Part shown: positions 1 to 7,325 of the stretch, one piece after another
Layout: each line of letters begins with the position of its first letter
Position numbering within the stretch: the first letter of the stretch is position 1
Assembly: GCA_900540545.1 (NCBI GenBank)
Contig: UQGJ01000011.1
Location: 1 to 54,367 of the forward strand
Direction of reading: 5' to 3'
Length of the DNA: 54,367 bases
From: an uncultured Eubacteriales bacterium
GTDB lineage: Bacteria; Bacillota; Clostridia; Oscillospirales; Oscillospiraceae
The notes under the pieces: generated by a model
What the model was told of the DNA's origin: nothing
Seen by the model: the letters and a program-made list of their open reading frames with translations, nothing else
Databases searched by the model: none
Translations under genes and position numbers: made by a program

Positions 1-11
1 CCCTTCAGGCC

Positions 12-90
12 GGGCGGCCACAAGGGCCGCCCCCCCCGTCTCCCGTCCCCTGTCATTGCGAACCAGTCCGCAGACTGGTGCGGCAATCCG
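12..90. repeat. Intergenic palindromes (GGCGGCC hairpin and REP-like repeat)
   Basis: The stretch before gnd holds a GGGCGGCC...GGGCCGCCC hairpin at 12-32. A second palindrome at 53-90 starts TCATTGCGAACCAGT and ends ACTGGTGCGGCAATCCG. A close copy of the second lies at 10135-10172 and a decayed one at 14359-14393, so this is a dispersed REP-like element. No promoter for gnd was recognised in the first 160 bases; it may lie upstream of the window. Confidence 0.7.
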
Positions 91-160
91 TATCCCCGTC
101 CCGCCCGCAGGCGCAATTCTTCATTCTTCCTTCTTAATTCTTCATTGAAAGGACGATTCC

Positions 161-1573
161 ATGTACAATATCGCAATCATCGGCCTGGCGGTCATGGGGC
201 GCAGTCTGGCGCTCAACATGGCCGACCACGGCTTCCGGGTGGCAGTCTATAACCGGAGCCGGAGCGTCACCGACGAGATGGCGGCCAAATGGCCCCACGA
301 GAACGTCACCCCCTTCTATACGCTGGAGGACCTGGCGGCCGCCCTGGAGCCGCCCCGCAAAATCATGCTCATGGTCAAGGCCGGTCCCCCGGTGGACGCG
401 GTGCTGGACCAGCTCATCCCCCTGCTCTCCCCCGGCGACATCGTCCTGGACGGGGGCAACTCCTTCTTCGAGGACACCCGGCGGCGGACCCAGGCCCTGG
501 CCGCCCGCGGACTCCACTACTTCGGCGTGGGGGTCTCCGGCGGGGAGAAGGGGGCCAGGTTCGGCCCCTCCATCATGCCCGGCGGGGACCGGGCCGCCTA
601 CGACGCCCACGTCCGGCCCATCCTGGAGGCCATCGCCGCCAAAGCCGGGGACGGCGCCCCATGCTGCGCCTATATGGGCCCCGACGGGGCGGGCCACTAC
701 GTGAAGATGGTCCACAATGGCATCGAGTACGCCGACATGCAGCTCATCGCCGAGGCCTACCTCCTGCTCAAGCACGTGGGCGGCTTCGACAACGCCGCCC
801 TGGCCGGTCTTTTCGACCAGTGGAACCAGGGCGAGCTGAAGAGCTACCTCATGGGCATCACCGCCCACATCCTCCGGGAGCCGGACGACCTGGGGCCTGG
901 GGAGCTGCTGGACAAAATCGAGGACTCCGCCGCCCAGAAGGGCACGGGGCGCTGGACCAGCATTGAGGCCTTGAAGCAGGGCGTGGACGTCTCCCTCATC
1001 ACCGCTGCCGGGTCGGCCCGGCTCATGTCCAACCGTCTGGCGGAGCGGACCGCGGCCGCCGCCCTCCTGCCCGCCCCCGCCCCGGAGCGGGCGGCGGACC
1101 CCGCCGCCTTCGCCGAGACGGTCCGGCAAGCCCTCTACGCCGCCAAAATCGCCGCCTACGCCCAGGGCTTCGCCCTGCTGCGGGACGCCTCCCGGGTCTA
1201 CGGCTGGGACCTGGACCTGGGTGCCATCGCGGCCATCTTCCGAGCCGGGTGCATCATCCAGGCCGTCTTTTTGGACGACATCACCGCCGCCTTCCGCAGG
1301 GCCCCGGACCTGGACAGCCTGGTGCTGGACCCCTTCTTCCTGGACGGCATCACCCGGCGGCTCCCCAGCCTCCGGGCCGCCGCCGGGGCGGGGCTGGCCG
1401 GCGGCATCCCCGTCCCCGCCCTCTCCGCCGCCGCGGCTTGGCTGGACCAGTTCCGGGGCGTCCACCTGGGGGCCAACCTGATCCAGGCCCAGCGGGACTG
1501 CTTCGGCGCCCACACCTACCGGCGGACCGACCGGGAGGGCGTGTTCCACCACGAATGGGGGGCGGCCCAATGA
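161..1573 (+). CDS. gnd: 6-phosphogluconate dehydrogenase (decarboxylating)
   Basis: This 470-residue protein oxidises and decarboxylates 6-phosphogluconate to ribulose 5-phosphate with NAD(P)+ in the cytosolic oxidative pentose phosphate pathway. The N-terminal Rossmann motif is IIGLAVMG. The family signatures GGNSFFEDTRRR (about residue 100) and GVSGGEKGARFGPSIMPGG (about 127) are present. The catalytic Lys segment is HYVKMVHNGIEYADMQ (about 185). Length is normal for the family. The ATG is preceded by GAAAGGA at a good distance. The stop overlaps the start of zwf by 4 nt (ATGA), so the two are translationally coupled and supply the second and first NADPH-producing steps of one pathway. The order gnd then zwf, without a lactonase gene, suggests the lactonase is encoded elsewhere. 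Confidence 0.96.
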   Translation: MYNIAIIGLAVMGRSLALNMADHGFRVAVYNRSRSVTDEMAAKWPHENVTPFYTLEDLAAALEPPRKIMLMVKAGPPVDAVLDQLIPLLSPGDIVLDGGNSFFEDTRRRTQALAARGLHYFGVGVSGGEKGARFGPSIMPGGDRAAYDAHVRPILEAIAAKAGDGAPCCAYMGPDGAGHYVKMVHNGIEYADMQLIAEAYLLLKHVGGFDNAALAGLFDQWNQGELKSYLMGITAHILREPDDLGPGELLDKIEDSAAQKGTGRWTSIEALKQGVDVSLITAAGSARLMSNRLAERTAAAALLPAPAPERAADPAAFAETVRQALYAAKIAAYAQGFALLRDASRVYGWDLDLGAIAAIFRAGCIIQAVFLDDITAAFRRAPDLDSLVLDPFFLDGITRRLPSLRAAAGAGLAGGIPVPALSAAAAWLDQFRGVHLGANLIQAQRDCFGAHTYRRTDREGVFHHEWGAAQ

Positions 1574-2970
1574 GCGGCCTCACCTTCACCATCTTCGGCG
1601 GCACCGGGGACCTGACCTTCCGTAAGCTCCTGCCCGCCCTTTACACCATGGGCCTCACCGGGCGGCTCTCCCCAGAGGACCGGGTTCTCATCATCGGCCG
1701 CCGGGACTACACCGACGAGAGCTACCGGGACAAGGCCCGGCCCTGGGTGGAGCGGTTCGCCCGCCTCCCCTTCACCGAGGCGGACTTCGCCCGGTTCGCC
1801 GCCCAGGTCACCTACTACCGCATGGACTTCACCGACCTGTCCTCCTATCCCGCCCTGGGCGGGCACTACGCCGCCCAGGAGGCGGAACAGCATATCTTCT
1901 ACTTCGCCGTGGCCCCCCGGTTCTTCCCCGTCATCGCCCAGGGCCTGTCCCACATCCCCGGCGCGGACCGGGGCAAGGTCATCCTGGAAAAGCCCTTCGG
2001 CGAGACGCTGGACGCCGCCAGAGACCTGAACCGCACCCTGGAATCGGTGTTCGGGGACGAGGGCATCTACCGCATCGACCACTACCTGGGCAAGGAGATG
2101 ATCCGCAACATCCAGACCATCCGCTTTTCCAACCCCATCTTCACCGACGTGTGGGACGCCCGGCACATCGAGTTCGTCCAAATCTCCGCCCTGGAGGATG
2201 TGGGGGTGGAGACCAGAGGCGGCTACTACGACACCAGCGGGGCGCTGAAGGACATGGTCCAGAACCACCTCTTCCAAATCCTCTCCATCGCGGCCATGGA
2301 GCGCCCAGCCAAATTCTCCGGCGCGGACATGCACGCCGAGCAGCTCCGGGTCCTGCGCTCCCTCCGCCCCCCGGAGGCCGAGCCCATCGGGGACACCCTG
2401 GTCCTGGGCCAGTACGAGGGCTACCGGGCCGAGCCCCAGGTGGCCCCGGAGTCCCGGACGGAGACCTACGCCGCCCTGCGCCTCTTCGTGGACAACGACC
2501 GCTGGCGGAACATGCCCTTCTATATCCGCACGGGCAAAAAGGCGGGCAAGCGGGAGATGGAGGTGGCGGTGGTCTTCCGCCGTCCCGCCCCCGGCGTGCC
2601 CCGGGACGTGCTCATCATCAAGATACAGCCCACCGAGGGGGTCTACCTCCAGTTCAACATCAAAAAGCCGGGGGACACCGAGGAAATCGCCCAGGCCAAG
2701 ATGGACTTCTGCCAGAACTGCGTCCTCACCCACCGGCTCAACACCCCCGAGGCCTACGAGCGCCTTTTGGGGGCCTGTATCCGGGGCGAGCGGTCCTGGT
2801 TCTCCCAGTGGGACCAGATCGAGGCGGGCTGGAGCTACGTGGAGGCCCTCAAGGCCCTGGCCGCAGAGGCCGGGCTCTCTCCCGTGCCCTATGCCCCCGG
2901 CCTTTCCACCCCCCCGCAGGCCGACGCCCTGCTGGCCAGATTCGGCCACCACTGGTATGAATCGGAGTAG
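1570..2970 (+). CDS. zwf: Glucose-6-phosphate 1-dehydrogenase
   Basis: This 466-residue enzyme oxidises glucose 6-phosphate to 6-phosphogluconolactone and commits it to the oxidative pentose phosphate pathway. The dinucleotide-binding start reads IFGGTGDLTFRKLLPALY. EKPFGETLDAA (about residue 140) and the active-site signature RIDHYLGKEM (about 173) are present. The reading frame is open upstream into gnd. I chose the ATG at 1570 because the family fingerprint begins only six residues later, and because the ATGA overlap with gnd gives coupled translation. A strong intrinsic terminator follows directly, so gnd-zwf is a two-gene unit. Confidence 0.96.
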   Translation: MSGLTFTIFGGTGDLTFRKLLPALYTMGLTGRLSPEDRVLIIGRRDYTDESYRDKARPWVERFARLPFTEADFARFAAQVTYYRMDFTDLSSYPALGGHYAAQEAEQHIFYFAVAPRFFPVIAQGLSHIPGADRGKVILEKPFGETLDAARDLNRTLESVFGDEGIYRIDHYLGKEMIRNIQTIRFSNPIFTDVWDARHIEFVQISALEDVGVETRGGYYDTSGALKDMVQNHLFQILSIAAMERPAKFSGADMHAEQLRVLRSLRPPEAEPIGDTLVLGQYEGYRAEPQVAPESRTETYAALRLFVDNDRWRNMPFYIRTGKKAGKREMEVAVVFRRPAPGVPRDVLIIKIQPTEGVYLQFNIKKPGDTEEIAQAKMDFCQNCVLTHRLNTPEAYERLLGACIRGERSWFSQWDQIEAGWSYVEALKALAAEAGLSPVPYAPGLSTPPQADALLARFGHHWYESE

Positions 2971-2973
2971 TAC

Positions 2974-3006
2974 AAAAGGGACTGCCGCGGCCCGGCAGTC
3001 CCTTTT
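2974..3006 (+). terminator. Intrinsic terminator of gnd-zwf
   Basis: The sequence is AAAAGGGACTGCCG, a CGGCC loop region, then CGGCAGTCCCTTTT: a GC-rich stem with flanking A and T tracts, starting 3 nt after the zwf stop. The A/T flanks could make it work in both directions. Confidence 0.9.
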
Positions 3007-3008
3007 GC

Positions 3009-3037
3009 TTTACATCGCCGCCGACATCGTTTACAAT
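3009..3037 (+). promoter_or_regulatory. Sigma-A type promoter of the hydrolase gene
   Basis: TTTACA (3009-3014) and TACAAT (3032-3037) are separated by 17 nt. The -10 box overlaps the first in-frame ATG at 3036, which argues that translation starts at the later ATG at 3069. Confidence 0.6.
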
Positions 3038-3068
3038 GGGTCCATACGATGAAAGGCGGAACATCTGC

Positions 3069-3986
3069 ATGTATCTCAACGAACAGGGCATGGTGGACCT
3101 CAACGGCAGGCCCCAATACGTCTCTCTCCGCGCCCAGCGCCAGGGCGCGCCCCTGCTGCTCTACCTCCACGGCGGCCCCGGCGACGCCGCCCTCCCCCTG
3201 GTGCTGAAGCACAACCGGGCGCTGGAGGAGCCGTTCACCGTGGCCGTGTGGGAACAGCGGGGAGCCGGAAAATCCTACTACCCCTTCGCCCCCGGCGAGG
3301 CGGTCACCATCGGCATCTTCCTCCAGGACCTGCTGGAGCTGGTGCGCCATCTGCTGGCGCGTTTCCACCAGGAGAAGCTGGTGCTGGTGGGCCACTCCTG
3401 GGGCAGCGTCCTGGGCCTGCGGTTCGCTCTGGACCACCCGGAGCTGCTCCGGGCCTACGTGGGCTGCGGGCAAGTGGTGAACATGAAAAAATCCTGCCGC
3501 GCCGCCTATGACTTCGCCCTGGCCAACGCCAAGGGAAAGGCGCTGGAGCGGTTGAGGACCATCGACTGCACCTATCAGGGGGACCAGTGGCTGGACGACC
3601 TGCTCTTCGTCACCGGGCAAGTGGTCAAGCACAAGGGGTCCCTGTATGGCAGGACCAACTACAACGACCTGGTGTTCCCCTTCCTCTTCTCCCGGTATTA
3701 CAGCCTGCCCGACCTGCTCCGGCGGCAGAAGGGCAGCCTGCAGTCCATTCGCTTCCTCTGGCCCGAGCTGATGGGGACCGATTTCGAGGCCGAGACCCGC
3801 TTCGGTGTGCCAGTCGTCCTGGTGGAGGGCCGGGAGGACCACCACGTCTCCTCCCAGCTGGCCAGGGACTATTACGACACCATCCAGACGGAAAAACAAT
3901 TTTACTGGTTCGAGCAGTCCTGCCACTTCCCCCAGTGGAGCGAGAGCGAGAAATTCAACGGGCTGATGGCCGAGCTGTTTGCATAA
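3069..3986 (+). CDS. Alpha/beta hydrolase, proline-iminopeptidase-like
   Basis: This 305-residue cytosolic protein belongs to the alpha/beta hydrolase superfamily. It shows the oxyanion-hole motif HGGPG near the N-terminus and the nucleophile elbow GHSWGS (about residue 110). Downstream, EGREDHH and SCHFPQWSE hold the likely acid and catalytic His. HGGPG plus GxSWG is typical of the proline iminopeptidase (S33) group, but substrates in that group vary and I would not assign a reaction. An upstream in-frame ATG at 3036 lies inside the promoter -10 box. The ATG at 3069 has an AGGCGG ribosome site 9 nt ahead and is preferred. The gene stands alone. Its 3' end faces an oppositely transcribed riboswitch unit. 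Confidence 0.85.
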   Translation: MYLNEQGMVDLNGRPQYVSLRAQRQGAPLLLYLHGGPGDAALPLVLKHNRALEEPFTVAVWEQRGAGKSYYPFAPGEAVTIGIFLQDLLELVRHLLARFHQEKLVLVGHSWGSVLGLRFALDHPELLRAYVGCGQVVNMKKSCRAAYDFALANAKGKALERLRTIDCTYQGDQWLDDLLFVTGQVVKHKGSLYGRTNYNDLVFPFLFSRYYSLPDLLRRQKGSLQSIRFLWPELMGTDFEAETRFGVPVVLVEGREDHHVSSQLARDYYDTIQTEKQFYWFEQSCHFPQWSESEKFNGLMAELFA

Positions 3987-3988
3987 CG

Positions 3989-4030
3989 AGAGCGCGGGCC
4001 CCGCAGTGGCAGCTGCGGGACCCACGCTCT
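3989..4030. terminator. Hairpin after the hydrolase gene
   Basis: An 18-bp imperfect stem (two mismatches) begins 3 nt after the stop with AGAGCGCGGGCC and closes with ACCCACGCTCT. There is no long T tract on either strand, so terminator function is likely but weakly supported. Confidence 0.5.
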
Positions 4031-4074
4031 GTTCAGCCATGGACAAGCGCCATAAGCCGCACGTCTCTATCTGA

Positions 4075-4105
4075 CAAAAATGCCGTACCCCCAAGAGGTA
4101 CAGCA
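4075..4105 (-). terminator. Riboswitch expression-platform terminator
   Basis: On the minus strand TGCTGTACC pairs with GGTACGGCA (one G-U pair) and is followed at once by TTTTTGTC. It lies about 65 nt downstream of the cobalamin aptamer and is the natural expression platform of that riboswitch. A smaller stem (CCTCCC/GGGAGG, 4138-4158) lies between the two and may take part in switching. Confidence 0.75.
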
Positions 4106-4170
4106 TCAGGCCCGTATGGCAGTACAGGCCGCTGCACCCTCCCAATGCGCGGGGAGGTTTTTCGTGCGCC

Positions 4171-4315
4171 GTGTGCAGGCAGGTATTCTGACTCAGGCCT
4201 CACCGCGCCGCTCCGCCTTCCCAGGGTCTCCCCCAGTGACCTTTTGGAGCGCGCTACGCCAATACAGCAACGGCTTTGTGCGGGATTCTCACCCGGCTTC
4301 CCTGTACCTGCACAC
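4171..4315 (-). promoter_or_regulatory. Cobalamin (B12) riboswitch, orphan
   Basis: Read on the minus strand, a 9-bp closing stem (GTGTGCAGG with CCTGCACAC, perfect) encloses ACAGGGAAGCCGGGTGAGAA, a hallmark of cobalamin aptamers. The 3' end carries the B12 box GAGTCAGAATACCTGCCTGC. A near-consensus promoter lies upstream and a Rho-independent terminator downstream, so this is a full transcription unit. No gene follows on its strand. Readthrough would run antisense into the 3' end of the hydrolase gene at 3069-3986. The aptamer call is strong. The role of the RNA is unknown: a remnant of a lost B12 transport gene, an antisense RNA, or a stand-alone regulatory RNA. Confidence 0.88.
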
Positions 4316-4349
4316 CACTTATGATTCAGTTGTCTACCAGGCTAAAGCC

Positions 4350-4379
4350 ATTATAACCGATAGGACAAGGGGATGTCAA
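4350..4379 (-). promoter_or_regulatory. Consensus promoter driving the riboswitch RNA
   Basis: On the minus strand a perfect TTGACA (4374-4379) and a perfect TATAAT (4350-4355) are separated by 18 nt. Transcription should start near 4343, about 28 nt before the aptamer stem. Confidence 0.85.
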
Positions 4380-4430
4380 TCCCCTATATCCCTCCGCCTT
4401 GTTCATCCTGCACATTTTTTATTTTGCCTA

Positions 4431-4459
4431 TTGCATTTGCCTGTGCACTGTGCTAAACT
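4431..4459 (+). promoter_or_regulatory. Possible promoter of the membrane hydrolase gene
   Basis: TTGCAT (4431-4436) and TAAACT (4454-4459) are 17 nt apart. The match is moderate. It is the best candidate in the leader of the gene starting at 4605, and it is divergent from the riboswitch promoter. Confidence 0.4.
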
Positions 4460-4604
4460 ATAAATAACCTGTACGGGACAACAGAATAGGGTGTGCAGAG
4501 TAAAAGAGATGCACAGGATGGCTTTTTGTAGCTGTTCTGTGTTTTTTTGTACCCTCACAGCCCGCCGCCGTCGAACATGGTCCACTTTTGAGAGGAGGAT
4601 AACC

Positions 4605-6542
4605 ATGGCAACTAACACGACTGTCCACACTAAGCCCCGCACCAAGCCCATCGCCGCCATCGTCATGTGCATCGCCCTGATCCTCACCCTGGTGGGCGGC
4701 TATGCCGCCAGCATCGTCCACACCAGCCACGGCACCGTCAAAATCCACGACATCCAGTACGTCACCGAGGACGGCGGACTCATGCGCGCCCTGCTCTATG
4801 TCCCTGTTACCGCCACGCCGGACGCCCCTGCCCCCGCCGTCATCTCCTGCCACGGCTATAACAACACCGCCGAGGTCCAGGACCTCAACTGCGTGGAGCT
4901 GTCCAAGCGCGGCTTCGTGGTCATGGCCATCGACGCCTACGGCCACGGCCTCTCCGAGCTGCCCGACCCCAACATCAACGGCGGCATCGTGGCCGACATG
5001 GGCACTTACTCCGCCCTCCAGTACATGTCCACCCTCCCCTATGTGGACCTGGACCGCATCGGTATGACCGGCCACTCCATGGGGTCCGCCGCCATTCAGG
5101 ACGGCGCCCTGCGGGCCTTCCAGGCCCATGAGAGCGACCCCTCCATCGTCGTCCCCGCCGCCATCCTCCCCACGGCCAACTCCTTCTCCGTGGATGCCGA
5201 CGGCAACGCCTACTTTGATGACTACCCGGTGAATCTGGGCGCCGTGTACGGCCAGTTCGACGAGTGGGCCATCGGCATGTGGGGCACCCTCAAGGGCAGC
5301 GACATCAACACCACGCCCAAGGCCATCGCCGGCATGGGCTTCTCCGGCGCCCAATACGGCTCCTACTACACCTACGGCGACGCCGCCCCCATAGACCGCA
5401 CCGCCGCCGCGGAGGCCGCCGCCGCCAAGTCCCTGCGCGTCATCTACCAGCCGCCCCATGACCACCCTATGATGCACTTCAACGGCCAGGCTGTGGGCGG
5501 TGTAGTGGACTTCTTCGACCTCACCCTCACCGGCGGCCAGGGCGCTCTCCCCGCCAACAGCCAGACCTGGTTCGGCAAGCAGCTGGGCACCGGCTTGAGC
5601 CTTGTCAGCTTCTTCGTCTTTATCACTGCCCTGGGCCTGACCCTGCTCAAGACCCGGTTCTTCGGCACCATCGTCCGCCCGGAGCCGGACGGCCTCACGG
5701 CGGTCACCGACGCCCCCAGCCGCATCCGCTACTGGGTCATCTACATCATCGGCCTTCTGCCCGCCCCGCTGATCTATAACTGGGCGGTGGGCTACTCCAT
5801 CGACATCACTGCCCAGGGCAGGACCGTGCCCATCACCCTGCCGGCCAACGGCATCCTGCCCATGCCCTGTGTCAACGGTGTGTTCCTGCTGAATATCCTC
5901 ACCGGAATCATCGCTCTGGCCATCTACCTGCTGGTGTTCTTCACCATCAGCCGCAAGCTGGGCTGCACCATGGAGAACATGGGCATCCGCATCCCCGGCC
6001 GGGAAATCGCTAAGGCAGCCCTGCTGGCCATCTGTGTTTTCGCCGCCGGCTACTTCCTGCTGGTCCTCTGCGGCAACTTCTTCCAGACCGACTTCCGCTT
6101 CTTCACCCTGAGCATCAAGCCTCTCACCGCCGCCAAGTGGCCCATCTACCTGCGCTATCTCCCCTCCTTCCTCTTCTTCTTCCTGGTCAGCGCCATGAGC
6201 CTGAACACCTTTACCAGGATCAACGGGAAGAGAGAGTGGATCAACATGCTGCTCATCGTCTTTGCCAGCTTCGGCGGCCTACTGGTCCTCCACCTCATCG
6301 ACTACATTTCCCTGAAGCACACCGGCGTCAAGGTCTTCCAGACCATCCCCGGCCAGGGGACCACCGCCGCCCTGGCGGGCGTGCTGCTGTGGGGTCTGCT
6401 GTTCATCCTCCCCGTGGCCGCGGCCATCACCCGCATTTTCTTCAAGAAGACCGGCTCCATCTGGGTGGGCGGCTTCATCAACGCCCTGATTGTCACCCTG
6501 TTCGCCATCTCCAACACCGTGATTGCCGGGTACGTCTATTAA
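4605..6542 (+). CDS. Membrane-bound alpha/beta hydrolase with C-terminal multi-pass domain
   Basis: This 645-residue protein has an N-terminal membrane segment (about residues 15-38), then an alpha/beta hydrolase domain, then about six to seven hydrophobic segments from roughly residue 325 to the end. The hydrolase domain carries HGYNN (oxyanion region), MAIDAYGHG, the nucleophile elbow GHSMGS (about 165) and a downstream HDHPMMHF that probably supplies the catalytic His. The catalytic domain would sit outside the cell between the first helix and the C-terminal bundle. The frame is open further upstream, but ATG 4605 has AGGAGG seven bases ahead and begins the natural hydrophilic/TM start. 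Substrate is unknown. It ends in a strong hairpin and seems monocistronic. Confidence 0.85.
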   Translation: MATNTTVHTKPRTKPIAAIVMCIALILTLVGGYAASIVHTSHGTVKIHDIQYVTEDGGLMRALLYVPVTATPDAPAPAVISCHGYNNTAEVQDLNCVELSKRGFVVMAIDAYGHGLSELPDPNINGGIVADMGTYSALQYMSTLPYVDLDRIGMTGHSMGSAAIQDGALRAFQAHESDPSIVVPAAILPTANSFSVDADGNAYFDDYPVNLGAVYGQFDEWAIGMWGTLKGSDINTTPKAIAGMGFSGAQYGSYYTYGDAAPIDRTAAAEAAAAKSLRVIYQPPHDHPMMHFNGQAVGGVVDFFDLTLTGGQGALPANSQTWFGKQLGTGLSLVSFFVFITALGLTLLKTRFFGTIVRPEPDGLTAVTDAPSRIRYWVIYIIGLLPAPLIYNWAVGYSIDITAQGRTVPITLPANGILPMPCVNGVFLLNILTGIIALAIYLLVFFTISRKLGCTMENMGIRIPGREIAKAALLAICVFAAGYFLLVLCGNFFQTDFRFFTLSIKPLTAAKWPIYLRYLPSFLFFFLVSAMSLNTFTRINGKREWINMLLIVFASFGGLLVLHLIDYISLKHTGVKVFQTIPGQGTTAALAGVLLWGLLFILPVAAAITRIFFKKTGSIWVGGFINALIVTLFAISNTVIAGYVY

Positions 6543-6551
6543 GCCATCCTC

Positions 6552-6586
6552 CGGGCGGGCCGGAACCTCCCTTTCCGGCCCGCCCG
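6552..6586 (+). terminator. Hairpin terminator after the membrane hydrolase
   Basis: A perfect 12-bp stem CGGGCGGGCCGG / CCGGCCCGCCCG begins 9 nt after the stop. The following tract (CTCCTCCTTG) is pyrimidine-rich but not a pure T run. Confidence 0.7.
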
Positions 6587-6593
6587 CTCCTCC

Positions 6594-6622
6594 TTGTCTG
6601 GAGAATCCACATGAGGTATACT
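6594..6622 (+). promoter_or_regulatory. Promoter of the glp operon
   Basis: TTGTCT (6594-6599) and TATACT (6617-6622) with a 17-nt spacer lie just upstream of glpP, and transcription should start near 6629. Confidence 0.65.
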
Positions 6623-6645
6623 GTTCCAGAAAGGGGGCAGCAAAC

Positions 6646-7215
6646 ATGGATCGCATTGGACTGCTGGAACTTCTGGCGGATACTCCCGTCATCGCATCGG
6701 TCAAGGACGACGCCGGACTGACCAGCGCCCTGGAGCGCGAGGCCACGGTGATTTTCCTGCTCTACGGCGACATCCTCACCATCGGAGCCCTGACCCGGCG
6801 GGTCCGGGAGGCGGGCAAGCGGGTCTTTGTCCACCTCGATTTGGTGGAGGGGCTGGCGGCCAAGGACGTGACGGTGGACTTTATCGCCCAGAACACCGCG
6901 GCCGACGGCATCATCACTACCAAGCCCCAACTGGTCCGCCACGCAAAGGCGCTGGGCCTCACCGCCATCCAGCGTTTTTTTCTCCTGGACTCCATGGCCC
7001 TGGACAACATCGCCAAGCATCTCAGCCAGGATGACCCGGACCTCATCGAGGTCCTCCCCGGCGTCATGCCAAAGGTCATTCGCCGTCTCACCGGGCGGAC
7101 CCGCAAGCCGGTCATCGCCGGCGGGCTGATCTCCGACAAGGAGGATGTCATGGCCGCCCTGTCCGCCGGGGCAGTGGCGGTGTCCTCCACCAATCCGGCC
7201 ATCTGGTCCCTATAA
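6646..7215 (+). CDS. glpP: Glycerol-3-phosphate-responsive antiterminator GlpP
   Basis: This 189-residue protein belongs to the GlpP family, TIM-barrel-like RNA-binding regulators. When bound to glycerol 3-phosphate they let RNA polymerase pass leader terminators of glp genes. Family features are SVKDDAGL, the FVHLDLVEGLA strand-loop, DGIITTKPQLV, EVLPGVMPK and the C-terminal PVIAGGLI and VSSTNPAIW segments. The reading frame extends upstream, but ATG 6646 follows an AAAGGGGG ribosome site and begins the conserved region. It is the first gene of the operon. A textbook leader terminator, its likely RNA target, lies between it and the next gene at 7247-7301. Confidence 0.92.
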   Translation: MDRIGLLELLADTPVIASVKDDAGLTSALEREATVIFLLYGDILTIGALTRRVREAGKRVFVHLDLVEGLAAKDVTVDFIAQNTAADGIITTKPQLVRHAKALGLTAIQRFFLLDSMALDNIAKHLSQDDPDLIEVLPGVMPKVIRRLTGRTRKPVIAGGLISDKEDVMAALSAGAVAVSSTNPAIWSL

Positions 7216-7246
7216 CAAGTCAATCACATGGTTTCAGAGTATTTGA

Positions 7247-7301
7247 GAGTGGAACAGGGTCGGTCCCGGCACAAGGGGGCCGGTCTTGTTCTACTCTTTT
7301 T
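7247..7301 (+). promoter_or_regulatory. Leader terminator, likely GlpP antitermination target
   Basis: A stem of about 20 bp (with several G-U pairs) starts GAGTGGAACAGGG and closes with CTTGTTCTACTC, followed by TTTTT, only 24 nt before the dehydrogenase start. Its place right after glpP and before the G3P dehydrogenase gene matches the known GlpP-controlled leaders of Bacillus glp genes. Confidence 0.82.
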
Positions 7302-7325
7302 ATCTCACAAAGGGAGGTCCCTTGC

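Noticed and set aside
134..1570. 478-residue open frame antisense to gnd, and many similar long frames opposite other GC-rich genes
   Set aside because: They mirror the codon pattern of the true gene, lack ribosome sites and family motifs, and arise from high GC at third positions.
3036..3068. ATG at 3036 as the hydrolase start
   Set aside because: It lies in the -10 box of the promoter and has no ribosome site; ATG 3069 has one.
2889..4145. A minus-strand 418-residue frame behind the cobalamin riboswitch as its regulated gene
   Set aside because: It is the complement of the alpha/beta hydrolase frame, has no ribosome site at the start and no resemblance to B12 transport or synthesis proteins.
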